Shown: in pieces, positions 1 to 7,360 of the stretch
Numbering within the stretch: the stretch's first letter is position 1
How the letters are laid out: every line of letters starts with the position of its first letter
Source: LZORAL124-50-18 sp051208045
GTDB taxonomy: Bacteria > Pseudomonadota > Gammaproteobacteria > Pseudomonadales > Oleiphilaceae
NCBI GenBank assembly: GCA_051208045.1
Contig: JBPJFY010000004.1
Span: 1-64,000, forward strand
Length of the DNA stretch: 64,000 nucleotides
Direction: 5' to 3'
Notes under the pieces: model-generated
Databases searched by the model: none
The model's input: only the letters and a program-made list of their open reading frames with translations
What the model was told of the DNA's origin: nothing
Made by a program: the position numbers and the translations under genes

Positions 1-150
1 CATCTGATCCTTCCAACGATAAAGCATGTTCGTTGCGATACCCAAAGATTTGGCAGCTTCAGGAATGGAATAACCCTGCTCCAGAACGAGCGCCACGGCC
101 TCTTCTTTGAATTCTTTCGGGTATTGCCTGTAAGTTCGTTTTTCGCTCAT
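1..150 (-). CDS. IS3-family transposase OrfA, N-terminal part
   Basis: Reading leftward from an ATG at 148-150, the frame is open to the window edge for 50 codons. It begins MSEKRTYRQYPKEFKEEAV, the usual start of the small helix-turn-helix protein of IS3 elements. A helix-turn-helix segment (PEAAKSLGI, then NMLYRW) follows. In this family OrfA binds the IS ends and is joined by programmed frameshifting to the OrfB DDE recombinase, which would lie left of the window. The gene is cut by the window edge, so its integrity cannot be judged. Confidence 0.9.
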   Translation of the reverse strand, partial: MSEKRTYRQYPKEFKEEAVALVLEQGYSIPEAAKSLGIATNMLYRWKDQM

Positions 151-217
151 TATGACACCTTTCTGATTGACTGTTATTGTCTCTCATTAAAGTGTCCGGT
201 TCCATTAGACCAGAACA
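1..217 (-). mobile_element. IS3-family insertion sequence, left part cut by window edge
   Basis: The minus strand from 150 to 1 encodes the start of an IS3-type OrfA, and the DNA between it and about 217 has no host-like gene. IS3 elements end in 5'-TG...CA-3', and a CA at 216-217 follows a GTGTCCGGT segment at 192-200 that looks like an IS terminal repeat. I therefore infer the element boundary near 217. The other end lies outside the window, so neither the terminal repeats nor a target duplication can be confirmed. The element sits against the 5' end of the SIR2-like gene and appears to have interrupted it. Confidence 0.7.
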
Positions 218-3200
218 CTATGACTCTCTAGGCGAAATTCCAGATGAAGTGCAAAAAGCGGCTATAAAAGCAGGGCAATTCGATACTGCGATAGGTTTAC
301 TAGAATCTACTATCATGGGTGGTCGAGAAACAGTCCGACAGGCTTTAGTAGGTGCTTTGACCCCCGACCTAACCGCAAAAAATGCGACAGCTACTCATGA
401 GGCGTTGCTGACTCTCAGCAAATGTCGGAACGGACAAACTCGAATTATTACTACAAACTTTGATCGGCTTTTTGAGCAAGTCATTTCCAACAAACACCTT
501 TCAATAAATCAGTACCAAGCTCCACTGCTTCCAGTCCCCAAAAAAAGATGGGACGGTCTAGTCTATCTGCACGGTATGTTAAGCGCAAAACCATCCCCTA
601 AAGAACTACATAATCTGGTAATCTCGAGCGGCGATTTTGGATTAGCATATTTGACTGAACGGTGGGCAGCTCGGTTCGTTAGTGAACTATTTAGAAGTTA
701 CACTGTTTGTTTTGTCGGATACAGTATTAACGATCCAGTCCTCAGATACATGATGGATGCACTTGCCGCTGATCGTTTACTGGGTGAAACTCCACCAGAA
801 ATGTTCGCTTTCGGCAGTTACTCAAGGGGACAGGAAGAGCAAAGAGCGAATGAATGGAGTGCAAAAAATGTAACTCCAATTCTATACCGAGAACATAATC
901 GACATAGCTACCTTCATAATACACTTCGAACATGGGCTGCCACATATAGAGATGGCGCTCAAGGTAAAGAGCGCATTGTGATAGATTCAGCCATTACTCT
1001 TCCACTAACAAGCACAAAGCAAGACGACTTTGTTGGACGTATTCTGTGGGCGCTTAGTGACCCTAAAGGGTTGCCTGCAAAGCAATTTGCGGAATTGAAC
1101 CCTGTGCCTTCATTAGATTGGCTAGAACCATTGAGCACTAATCGCTATAGTCACGAGGACCTTGATAGATTCGGCGTAGTCTCGACAAAGCCCACAGACA
1201 ACAAGCTCAACTTCAGCTTAATTCAAAGACCAACACCTTACAAATTAGCCCCACTGATGACTATCGCGGATACTGGTAACACCAGCCCAAGATGGGATGG
1301 CGTAATGCGTCAGTTAGCCCGGTGGCTAGTTCGCCATCTAAACGATCCTAAGCTTATACTTTGGTTATCGAATAGAGGCGGTAAATTGCATGAAGATTTA
1401 ATCTGGTTAATTGAAAGTCGTTTAGAAGAACTAGAGAAGCTAAATACTGAAGGAAACACGATAGAATTAGCTTTAATTCAAGAGAATGCCCCAAATGCTA
1501 TTCCCGAGCCATCTATGCGTACCTTATGGCAATTGCTGCTTAGCGGGCGCATAAAGTCATGGATGAGCCGATCAGACATATTCCATTGGAGAAGACGCCT
1601 GAAGCGAGATGGGCTTACCGCATCCTTAAGACTTGAGCTTCGAGAAGTTTTGGCACCTCGGGTTGCTATACGAGAGCCTTTTAGCTGGTCGGACAATAGA
1701 GAGACAAGTGACCAGCCTAGGCGGATAAAAGACCTTGTGGAGTGGGAAGTTGTGCTCTCATCCGATCATGTTCACTCGAGTATCAACGACATCTCAAAAG
1801 ACGAGAAATGGAATGATGCGCTACCAGAACTGCTTGGAGATTTCACGTCTCTTCTACGAGATACACTCGATCTAATGCGTGAGCTAGGCGGAGCTGATGA
1901 AAAAAGAGACCGGTCCTATTTAAATCAGCCATCTATCAGCAAGCACCCCCAAAATAAAGACTATCATGACTGGACAGCATTAATTGAGCTTTGCCGGGAG
2001 TCTTGGCTCGCAACTGCTCGAATATCAGTTGAACGCGCATGCACCGAAGCTGAGACCTGGTGGAGCATTCCGTTTCCAGTTTTCCGGCGTTTAGCATTCT
2101 TTGCCGCCGCTCAACAAAATATAATACCTACTGCCAAAGCGCTTGAGTGGTTACTATCCGATGACGGATGGTGGCTATGGTCTGTCGAAACAGAGCGAGA
2201 GGCTATTCGTTTGCTAGTGGCTATAGCTCCCCGTATGAACAACACTTTGTTGGAACAACTTGAGCAAGTAATCCTATCTGGCCCTCCTCGATCAATGTTC
2301 GGTGATGACATAGAACCTGAAAGATTTAGAAAGACTGCAGATCGAGAGATCTGGCTAAGATTGGCAAAATTATTTGATGCTGGAGCGTCACTAACAATTT
2401 CGGGAAAAGGAACGCTAGACTCACTATCAGCTGATTATCCTGAATGGAAATTAGCAGAAGATCAGCGAGACGAGTTTCAATTTTGGGTAGGTCGCGGCGA
2501 TGAATGGCGCAGATTTGTAAAAACACCTCTTCGCCGCTCTGATCTCGTCGAATGGCTTAAAGCAAATCAAACAGACACTTGGCAGGAAGATGATTGGCGT
2601 CAACGGTGTAGTGAGGACTTTTCCACCACAGCTTGCGCACTTTATTCATTATCTAAAGAGGACATCTGGCCAATCGATAGATGGCGAGAAGCTCTACAGG
2701 TTTGGTCTGAGGATAAATTACTCAAACGATCATGGCGCTATATAGCTCAAGTTGTAATAACCGCTCCTGATGACACACTAAAAGAATTAGCTCACAGCGT
2801 TAGTTGGTGGCTACAGGCTCTCGCAAAAACCTTTGATGGCCAAGAAGAGTTGTTTCTTGGTCTCGCAAACAGAATACTATCCATAGATACTGAGGGTGGC
2901 GTTGACAGCAGCGACCCTGTGATGAGTGCAATCAATCACCCTGTCGGGCATATCACTCAAGCGCTTCTGCATTGGTGGTATCGCACTCAACTTGAGGATA
3001 ATCAAGGGTTACCAGAGGAGCTTCGACAAGTATTTACAATGCTTAGTCAAACAAATGAAGAGCAATATCGACACGGACGAGTGCTGTTAGCAACACATGC
3101 AATTACGCTTTACCGCGTTGCCCCTGATTGGTCGAGGCAGCACCTGCTTCCATTATTCGATTGGAGCACCTCGGAAATAGAAGCAAGGTCTGCTTGGGAA

Positions 3201-3857
3201 GGTTTTTTGTGGTCTCCACGTCTCTATCGCCCTTTGTTAAGCGAAATCAAATCATCCTTTCTAGCCACTGCACAACACTACGATTCCCTCGGTAAACATG
3301 ACGAACAGTATGCATCTCTAATTACTTTTGCTGCATTAGACCCAGGCGATACTTTTACAAAAGCTGAACTCAGTAACGCAATTCGCGCTCTACCTCAGGC
3401 TGGTCTGCTGAGATCTGCAAAATCACTCGTTCAAGCATTAGAAGGCGCTGGAGAAAAACGAGCGGAATACTGGAGTAACAGGGTCACCCCTTTTCTTCGC
3501 ACCATATGGCCTAAAACCAGAGATTTCGCGTCTCCATCTATCGCCGAAACCCTTGGCCACCTATGTATAGCAGCAGACGAAGCTTTTCCAGATGCTTTTG
3601 CAACTCTTAGAGTTTGGCTTCAACCACCAGAACATCCAAATTACTTGGTTCACAGATTCCAGGCAGCGCAGTTAGGTTCGAGATTTCCTCTTCTCTCTTT
3701 ACAGTTTTTAGATTTAGTGATTAGCGAACAAGCTCAATGGATCCCTAGGGACCTAGAAGATTGTTTAGAGCAAATTATAACGACAGATCCAACGCTTGAA
3801 GAAACCGAAGAATATGGACGTATACACGGCTATGTTAGACGTCGACACCAAACTTGA
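177..3857 (+). CDS. SIR2-domain antiphage-type protein, 5' end lost to the IS insertion
   Basis: This 1226-codon frame opens at a TTG inside the IS end, so about the first 13 residues are IS-derived. Native sequence seems to begin near Tyr-14. It carries SIR2/SIR2_2 hallmarks: ITTNFDRLFE (about residue 90), YLHG with the catalytic-type His (about 130), and GYSINDP (about 180). The N-terminal GAGxS nucleotide-binding motif expected some 50 residues earlier is absent. After about residue 260 the protein is long, probably helical and Trp-rich, with no P-loop. Size and architecture resemble defence-associated sirtuins of the Dsr1 type (NADase effector plus a large sensor region, often labelled DUF4020); that assignment is inference. 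A downstream exonuclease gene follows after 23 bp. The gene is probably non-functional unless the IS supplies a promoter and the missing motif is dispensable. Base composition is AT-richer than in the genes from parE onward. Confidence 0.75.
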   Translation: MSLIKVSGSIRPEHYDSLGEIPDEVQKAAIKAGQFDTAIGLLESTIMGGRETVRQALVGALTPDLTAKNATATHEALLTLSKCRNGQTRIITTNFDRLFEQVISNKHLSINQYQAPLLPVPKKRWDGLVYLHGMLSAKPSPKELHNLVISSGDFGLAYLTERWAARFVSELFRSYTVCFVGYSINDPVLRYMMDALAADRLLGETPPEMFAFGSYSRGQEEQRANEWSAKNVTPILYREHNRHSYLHNTLRTWAATYRDGAQGKERIVIDSAITLPLTSTKQDDFVGRILWALSDPKGLPAKQFAELNPVPSLDWLEPLSTNRYSHEDLDRFGVVSTKPTDNKLNFSLIQRPTPYKLAPLMTIADTGNTSPRWDGVMRQLARWLVRHLNDPKLILWLSNRGGKLHEDLIWLIESRLEELEKLNTEGNTIELALIQENAPNAIPEPSMRTLWQLLLSGRIKSWMSRSDIFHWRRRLKRDGLTASLRLELREVLAPRVAIREPFSWSDNRETSDQPRRIKDLVEWEVVLSSDHVHSSINDISKDEKWNDALPELLGDFTSLLRDTLDLMRELGGADEKRDRSYLNQPSISKHPQNKDYHDWTALIELCRESWLATARISVERACTEAETWWSIPFPVFRRLAFFAAAQQNIIPTAKALEWLLSDDGWWLWSVETEREAIRLLVAIAPRMNNTLLEQLEQVILSGPPRSMFGDDIEPERFRKTADREIWLRLAKLFDAGASLTISGKGTLDSLSADYPEWKLAEDQRDEFQFWVGRGDEWRRFVKTPLRRSDLVEWLKANQTDTWQEDDWRQRCSEDFSTTACALYSLSKEDIWPIDRWREALQVWSEDKLLKRSWRYIAQVVITAPDDTLKELAHSVSWWLQALAKTFDGQEELFLGLANRILSIDTEGGVDSSDPVMSAINHPVGHITQALLHWWYRTQLEDNQGLPEELRQVFTMLSQTNEEQYRHGRVLLATHAITLYRVAPDWSRQHLLPLFDWSTSEIEARSAWEGFLWSPRLYRPLLSEIKSSFLATAQHYDSLGKHDEQYASLITFAALDPGDTFTKAELSNAIRALPQAGLLRSAKSLVQALEGAGEKRAEYWSNRVTPFLRTIWPKTRDFASPSIAETLGHLCIAADEAFPDAFATLRVWLQPPEHPNYLVHRFQAAQLGSRFPLLSLQFLDLVISEQAQWIPRDLEDCLEQIITTDPTLEETEEYGRIHGYVRRRHQT

Positions 3858-3880
3858 ACTCATAATCTACAGTAAATTAT

Positions 3881-4354
3881 ATGATCATTTTTGATATAGA
3901 AGCCTCCGGCTTACACCAAGAAAGCTACCCCATTGAAATCGCCTGGCAGGACTCTAATGACCGAAACAATTTCGATTCTTTCTTAATCATTCCGGCAAAC
4001 AGCTGGACGCACTGGGATGATTACGCTGAAACCGAAATCCACCACATTTCCCGTGACTCAGTTGTTGAACAAGGGATCTCGATCGAAGATGCATGCTTGA
4101 GATTAAATAGGTCATTGGTGGGCGAAACTATCTATTCCGATGCTGTAGAGTATGATCGGCGCTGGATGATGAAATTGTTTGATGAAGCAGGAGTTAAACC
4201 TACTTTTAGCTTTGGCTCAGTTTTAGATACGTTACCAGAGGGCGGAGAATTTAGATTAAGCCAATTAACTGATAACGCATATATAAAACATCGAGCTCTC
4301 GACGATGCGAGACAAATCGCCGGATGGGTGAATCAATTAATAAATGAAGAATAA
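3881..4354 (+). CDS. DEDDh-type 3'-5' exonuclease family protein
   Basis: The 157-residue protein shows the three exonuclease motifs of the DEDDh (DnaQ-like) fold: FDIEASG at residues 4-10 (Exo I, D and E), SDAVEYDRRW near residue 87 (Exo II), and HRALDDARQ near residue 138 (Exo III, H and D). It is a single small domain with no polymerase or helicase part, so its nucleic-acid substrate cannot be named. It lies 23 bp after the SIR2-like gene on the same strand, which suggests co-transcription. It could be a second component of that defence locus or an unrelated housekeeping RNase T-like enzyme. No strong Shine-Dalgarno precedes the ATG. Confidence 0.75.
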   Translation: MIIFDIEASGLHQESYPIEIAWQDSNDRNNFDSFLIIPANSWTHWDDYAETEIHHISRDSVVEQGISIEDACLRLNRSLVGETIYSDAVEYDRRWMMKLFDEAGVKPTFSFGSVLDTLPEGGEFRLSQLTDNAYIKHRALDDARQIAGWVNQLINEE

Positions 4355-4359
4355 GTGAT

Positions 4360-4599
4360 TTATTCGGAAAGACCCTTAACCAAATCTGAAATAGCCTTAG
4401 CTGGCTCCAAATCAAGTGACTTAGTAATTTCAATCAGCTCAATCAAATCGATATTTCGATCGCCGCCCTCGTATTTGGACACATAAGACTGTGGTCGACC
4501 TAGCTTTTCAGCAAGCTCTTGTTGCCTAATATTCTGACTCTTCCGCAGATCTCGAAGCAAAGACTGCAATTTCTCATATCTAGGGTCTTGCTTGTTCAC
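4360..4599 (-). CDS. XRE-family helix-turn-helix regulator
   Basis: This 79-residue protein is almost entirely an HTH_3 domain: QQELAEKLGRPQSYVSKYEGGDR covers the recognition helices at about residues 25-47, and a final helix pair follows. It starts at a GTG (4597-4599) with only a weak Shine-Dalgarno. The gene converges on the exonuclease gene with 5 bp between the two stop codons. Such small XRE proteins often repress their own promoter or control neighbouring defence or toxin genes. Here that is suggested by position only. Confidence 0.85.
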   Translation of the reverse strand: MNKQDPRYEKLQSLLRDLRKSQNIRQQELAEKLGRPQSYVSKYEGGDRNIDLIELIEITKSLDLEPAKAISDLVKGLSE

Positions 4600-4857
4600 T
4601 ATTTCTATCTCTATTGTATTAACAAATTGTATCTGACTGAGAAGAAATGCAAGGCGAAAGAAGCAGAAGTTTTACGCTGAATTTAAGGGCCGCGTTTCAA
4701 GGTTACTTTTTACTCAAAAAACCAAAATAGGCCGATTTCTTGAACGATGAGTAACATACCCCTGAAAAACCTGTTTCATGAACGTAGGCACACGTGCGAA
4801 ACAAAACGACATGCCTACGAAACAAAACGACAAGTTAAGCGAAACCCAATAAAAACC
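4600..4857. other. Intergenic region between xre-like gene and parE, with a possible IS relic
   Basis: No intact gene is visible. Two ATTGTAT copies (4613-4619 and 4626-4632) stand just upstream of the xre start and could be an operator. A short plus-strand reading frame at 4649-4696 encodes RRKKQKFYAEFKGRV, which resembles the start of IS3-type OrfA proteins and may be a decayed IS remnant. Farther right lie the repeats described separately at 4783-4832. Confidence 0.4.
4783..4832. repeat. Direct repeat with overlapping inverted repeat downstream of parE
   Basis: The 15-bp sequence CGAAACAAAACGACA occurs exactly twice, at 4797-4811 and 4818-4832. An 8-bp inverted repeat (CGTAGGCA at 4783-4790, TGCCTACG at 4812-4819) encloses the first copy with a 21-nt loop. 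The block lies 26 bp beyond the parE stop codon. It could shape the 3' end of the parE transcript, but there is no clean run of T on the parE strand, so it is not called a terminator. Confidence 0.6.
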
Positions 4858-6747
4858 TCACACCTCGGCAAGATTCCCCTTCTCCTCCAACCAAGACTTC
4901 CGATCCGCGGCCCGCTTCTTCCCCAGGAGCATGTCCATCATTTCATCCGTACCGTCTTCGGGTGCGACCGTCAGCTGCACCAGTCGGCGGGTATCTCTTG
5001 CCATGGTCGTTTCCCGCAGTTGCAGCGGATTCATTTCGCCCAATCCCTTGAAGCGGGTGACCTGCACTTTGCCCTTTTTCTTTTCGGCTGTGATGCGGTC
5101 GATAATGCCCTGGCGTTCGTGCTCATCCAGCGCGTAATAGGTTTCCTTACCGATATCAACCCGGTACAGCGGCGGCATGGCGACGAACACGTGCCCAGCG
5201 GCCACGAGGGGGCGAAAATGTTTCACAAATAACGCGCACAACAAGGTTGCGATGTGCGCGCCGTCGGAATCAGCGTCGGCGAGAATACACACTTTACCGT
5301 AGCGGAGCTGATCCAGATTATCCGAACCGGGGTCGACACCAATAGCTACGGAAATGTCGTGCACTTCCTGGCTGCCCAGCACTTCAGCGGGGTCCACTTC
5401 CCAGGTATTCAGGATTTTCCCACGCAGCGGCATCACCGCCTGATACTCACGGTCCCGTGCCTGTTTGGCGGAACCACCGGCGGAATCCCCTTCCACGAGA
5501 AACAGTTCCGACGCCATAATGTCTGAACCGGAGCAATCTGCCAGTTTGCCAGGCAGAGCCGGCCCTTGGGTTACCTTTTTACGGGCCACTTTTTTGCTGG
5601 CACGCATACGTTTTTGGGCGTTGGCGATGCACAATTCCGCCAGTTGTTCTGCTTCGGCAGTGTGTTGGTTTAACCACAGGCTGAAGGCATCTTTGACGAC
5701 ACCGCCAATAAACGCCGCCGCCTCCCGGGAAGACAGTCGTTCTTTGGTTTGCCCGGAGAATTGTGGGTCTTGCATCTTGCCTGAAAGCACGTAATTACAG
5801 CGCTCCCAAACGTCATCCGGCGACAGTTTCACGCCTCGTGGCAAGAGATTGCGAAATTCACAGAACTCCCGTATGGCCTCAAGCAAGCCTGTGCGCAAAC
5901 CGTTGACATGGGTGCCCCCCTGTGCGGTGGGAATCAGGTTCACGTAACTCTCCTGAATCTGTTCGCCGCCCTCGATGTACCACTGCACTGCCCAGTCTAC
6001 GGCCTCGGTGTTGCCTGCCATGCTGCCGGTAAAAGGCGTGGCGGGACAGGTTTCGTAGGAGTTCGTGTGCCCCTGCAGGTAATCCCGCAGCCCGTCTTCG
6101 TAATGCCATTCATCCTTTTCACCCGTGGCCTTGTTTAAAAAGGTGACCTTTAAACCGGGGCACAATACCGCTTTCGCGCGCAACACGTGTCGCAGGCGAG
6201 ACAAGGAAAACTTCGGGGAGTCGAAATACTTTGGGTCCGGCAGAAACGTGACCGTCGTGCCCGTGTTGCGCTTGCCCACCGTGTCGATAATTTCCAGATC
6301 GGAGGTTTTATCGCCATCAGCAAAGGTAATACGATGCAGGTTCCCATCCCGTTTGATCAACACTTCCAGTTGAGAAGACAGCGCGTTCACAACGCTCACG
6401 CCCACCCCGTGTAAACCGCCGGAGAACTGGTAATTGTTGTTGGAAAATTTACCACCGGCATGCAGGCGCGTCAGAATCAATTCGACCCCGGGCACGCCTT
6501 CCTCTTTGTGGATATCTACCGGCATCCCGCGCCCATCGTCAGACACGCTCAACGAGCCGTTTTCAAACAGAACCACATCAATCTTGGTGGCATGCCCGGC
6601 CAGCGCTTCGTCGACACTGTTGTCGATCACTTCCTGGGCAAGATGGTTGGGACGGGTGGTCTCGGTATACATTCCCGGTCGCTTTCTTACCGGGTCGAGG
6701 CCACTCAGAACTTCAATCGAATCAGCATTATAATTATCGTTGGACAT
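4858..6747 (-). CDS. parE: DNA topoisomerase IV subunit B (ParE)
   Basis: The 629-residue product is the ATPase subunit of topoisomerase IV, which unlinks daughter chromosomes with ParC. The GHKL ATPase domain is clear: the Asn of IDNSVDEALAG (about residue 43), DDGRGMP (70-76) and GGLHGVGVS (110-118). The TOPRIM domain carries EGDSAGG followed by MPLRGKILN near residues 415-445, and later DADSDGAH supplies the metal-binding acidic residues. The length is normal for ParE and too short for a gammaproteobacterial GyrB, which carries an insert. parC is not adjacent. A start at 6747 fits the conserved N-terminus. Confidence 0.97.
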   Translation of the reverse strand: MSNDNYNADSIEVLSGLDPVRKRPGMYTETTRPNHLAQEVIDNSVDEALAGHATKIDVVLFENGSLSVSDDGRGMPVDIHKEEGVPGVELILTRLHAGGKFSNNNYQFSGGLHGVGVSVVNALSSQLEVLIKRDGNLHRITFADGDKTSDLEIIDTVGKRNTGTTVTFLPDPKYFDSPKFSLSRLRHVLRAKAVLCPGLKVTFLNKATGEKDEWHYEDGLRDYLQGHTNSYETCPATPFTGSMAGNTEAVDWAVQWYIEGGEQIQESYVNLIPTAQGGTHVNGLRTGLLEAIREFCEFRNLLPRGVKLSPDDVWERCNYVLSGKMQDPQFSGQTKERLSSREAAAFIGGVVKDAFSLWLNQHTAEAEQLAELCIANAQKRMRASKKVARKKVTQGPALPGKLADCSGSDIMASELFLVEGDSAGGSAKQARDREYQAVMPLRGKILNTWEVDPAEVLGSQEVHDISVAIGVDPGSDNLDQLRYGKVCILADADSDGAHIATLLCALFVKHFRPLVAAGHVFVAMPPLYRVDIGKETYYALDEHERQGIIDRITAEKKKGKVQVTRFKGLGEMNPLQLRETTMARDTRRLVQLTVAPEDGTDEMMDMLLGKKRAADRKSWLEEKGNLAEV

Positions 6748-6831
6748 AAATCAGACAAACTAACCTGCAGTGTATGAGTCATTGGCGGGTTAGCTTATCC
6801 AATTTTCAGAAAAAGGCAAAGCGTTCTGCGC

Positions 6832-7335
6832 TTACTTCACGGGAACACTGGCCGGAAGCCCCCGGAAAGGCCCTTGAATGGTCACTTTTCGATACCCTTG
6901 ATCCGGAACGGTGACCAAACCACAGGGGTACGTGAGCATTTGCGCGACCATGGCACCTTGTGGGGGGGCACTCTGATCAATATTAAGAATCAGTTCACTG
7001 CCTTTTGCCTGGGCACCGCCCTGCCCGAGTTTAAAACCATATCCCAGACTGGGCTTCATTCCCAGGTACACCAACACACCCACCTGGCCGGAAGGCACTT
7101 GCAGTGTTTTACCTCCTCCGCCTACCAGCAGCAGATCATCCAGCTTGACTGATTGCACCACGTCTGCACGCACGGCACTATCAAAATATTTACAATTTGC
7201 CCAGGAACCCGCAACGGAAGAAGTTACCGGCACCGCAGGCAAGTCTTTCTTCACATTGCCACCGCCACAGGCCACCAACGACAGGGTAGCAGCAACGGTA
7301 AGCCCGCTTTTAAGTAGGTTGCTGAGTTTGCTCAT
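6832..7335 (-). CDS. PrcB-like lipoprotein next to a subtilisin
   Basis: I start this 167-residue protein at the ATG of 7333-7335 because AAGGA lies 7 nt upstream. An in-frame ATG at 7350 has no ribosome site. The N-terminus is a lipoprotein signal with the lipobox LVAC, making Cys-23 the lipidated residue; a Gly-rich linker follows. The C-terminal half (about 90-160) has the pattern of the PrcB C-terminal domain: PSLGYGFKL, a run of beta strands, then YPCGLVTVPDQGYRKV. In Treponema denticola, PrcB is a lipoprotein needed for assembly of the subtilisin-like dentilisin protease. Here the gene follows a subtilisin gene by 25 bp, so a chaperone or inhibitor role for that protease is a reasonable inference. 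Confidence 0.65.
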   Translation of the reverse strand: MSKLSNLLKSGLTVAATLSLVACGGGNVKKDLPAVPVTSSVAGSWANCKYFDSAVRADVVQSVKLDDLLLVGGGGKTLQVPSGQVGVLVYLGMKPSLGYGFKLGQGGAQAKGSELILNIDQSAPPQGAMVAQMLTYPCGLVTVPDQGYRKVTIQGPFRGLPASVPVK

Positions 7336-7360
7336 ATTAAATTCCTTCATTACAAAGTGC

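Noticed and set aside
4747..5232. 161-codon plus-strand frame overlapping the parE 3' end
   Set aside because: It runs antisense to conserved ParE codons, has no ribosome site and no family resemblance.
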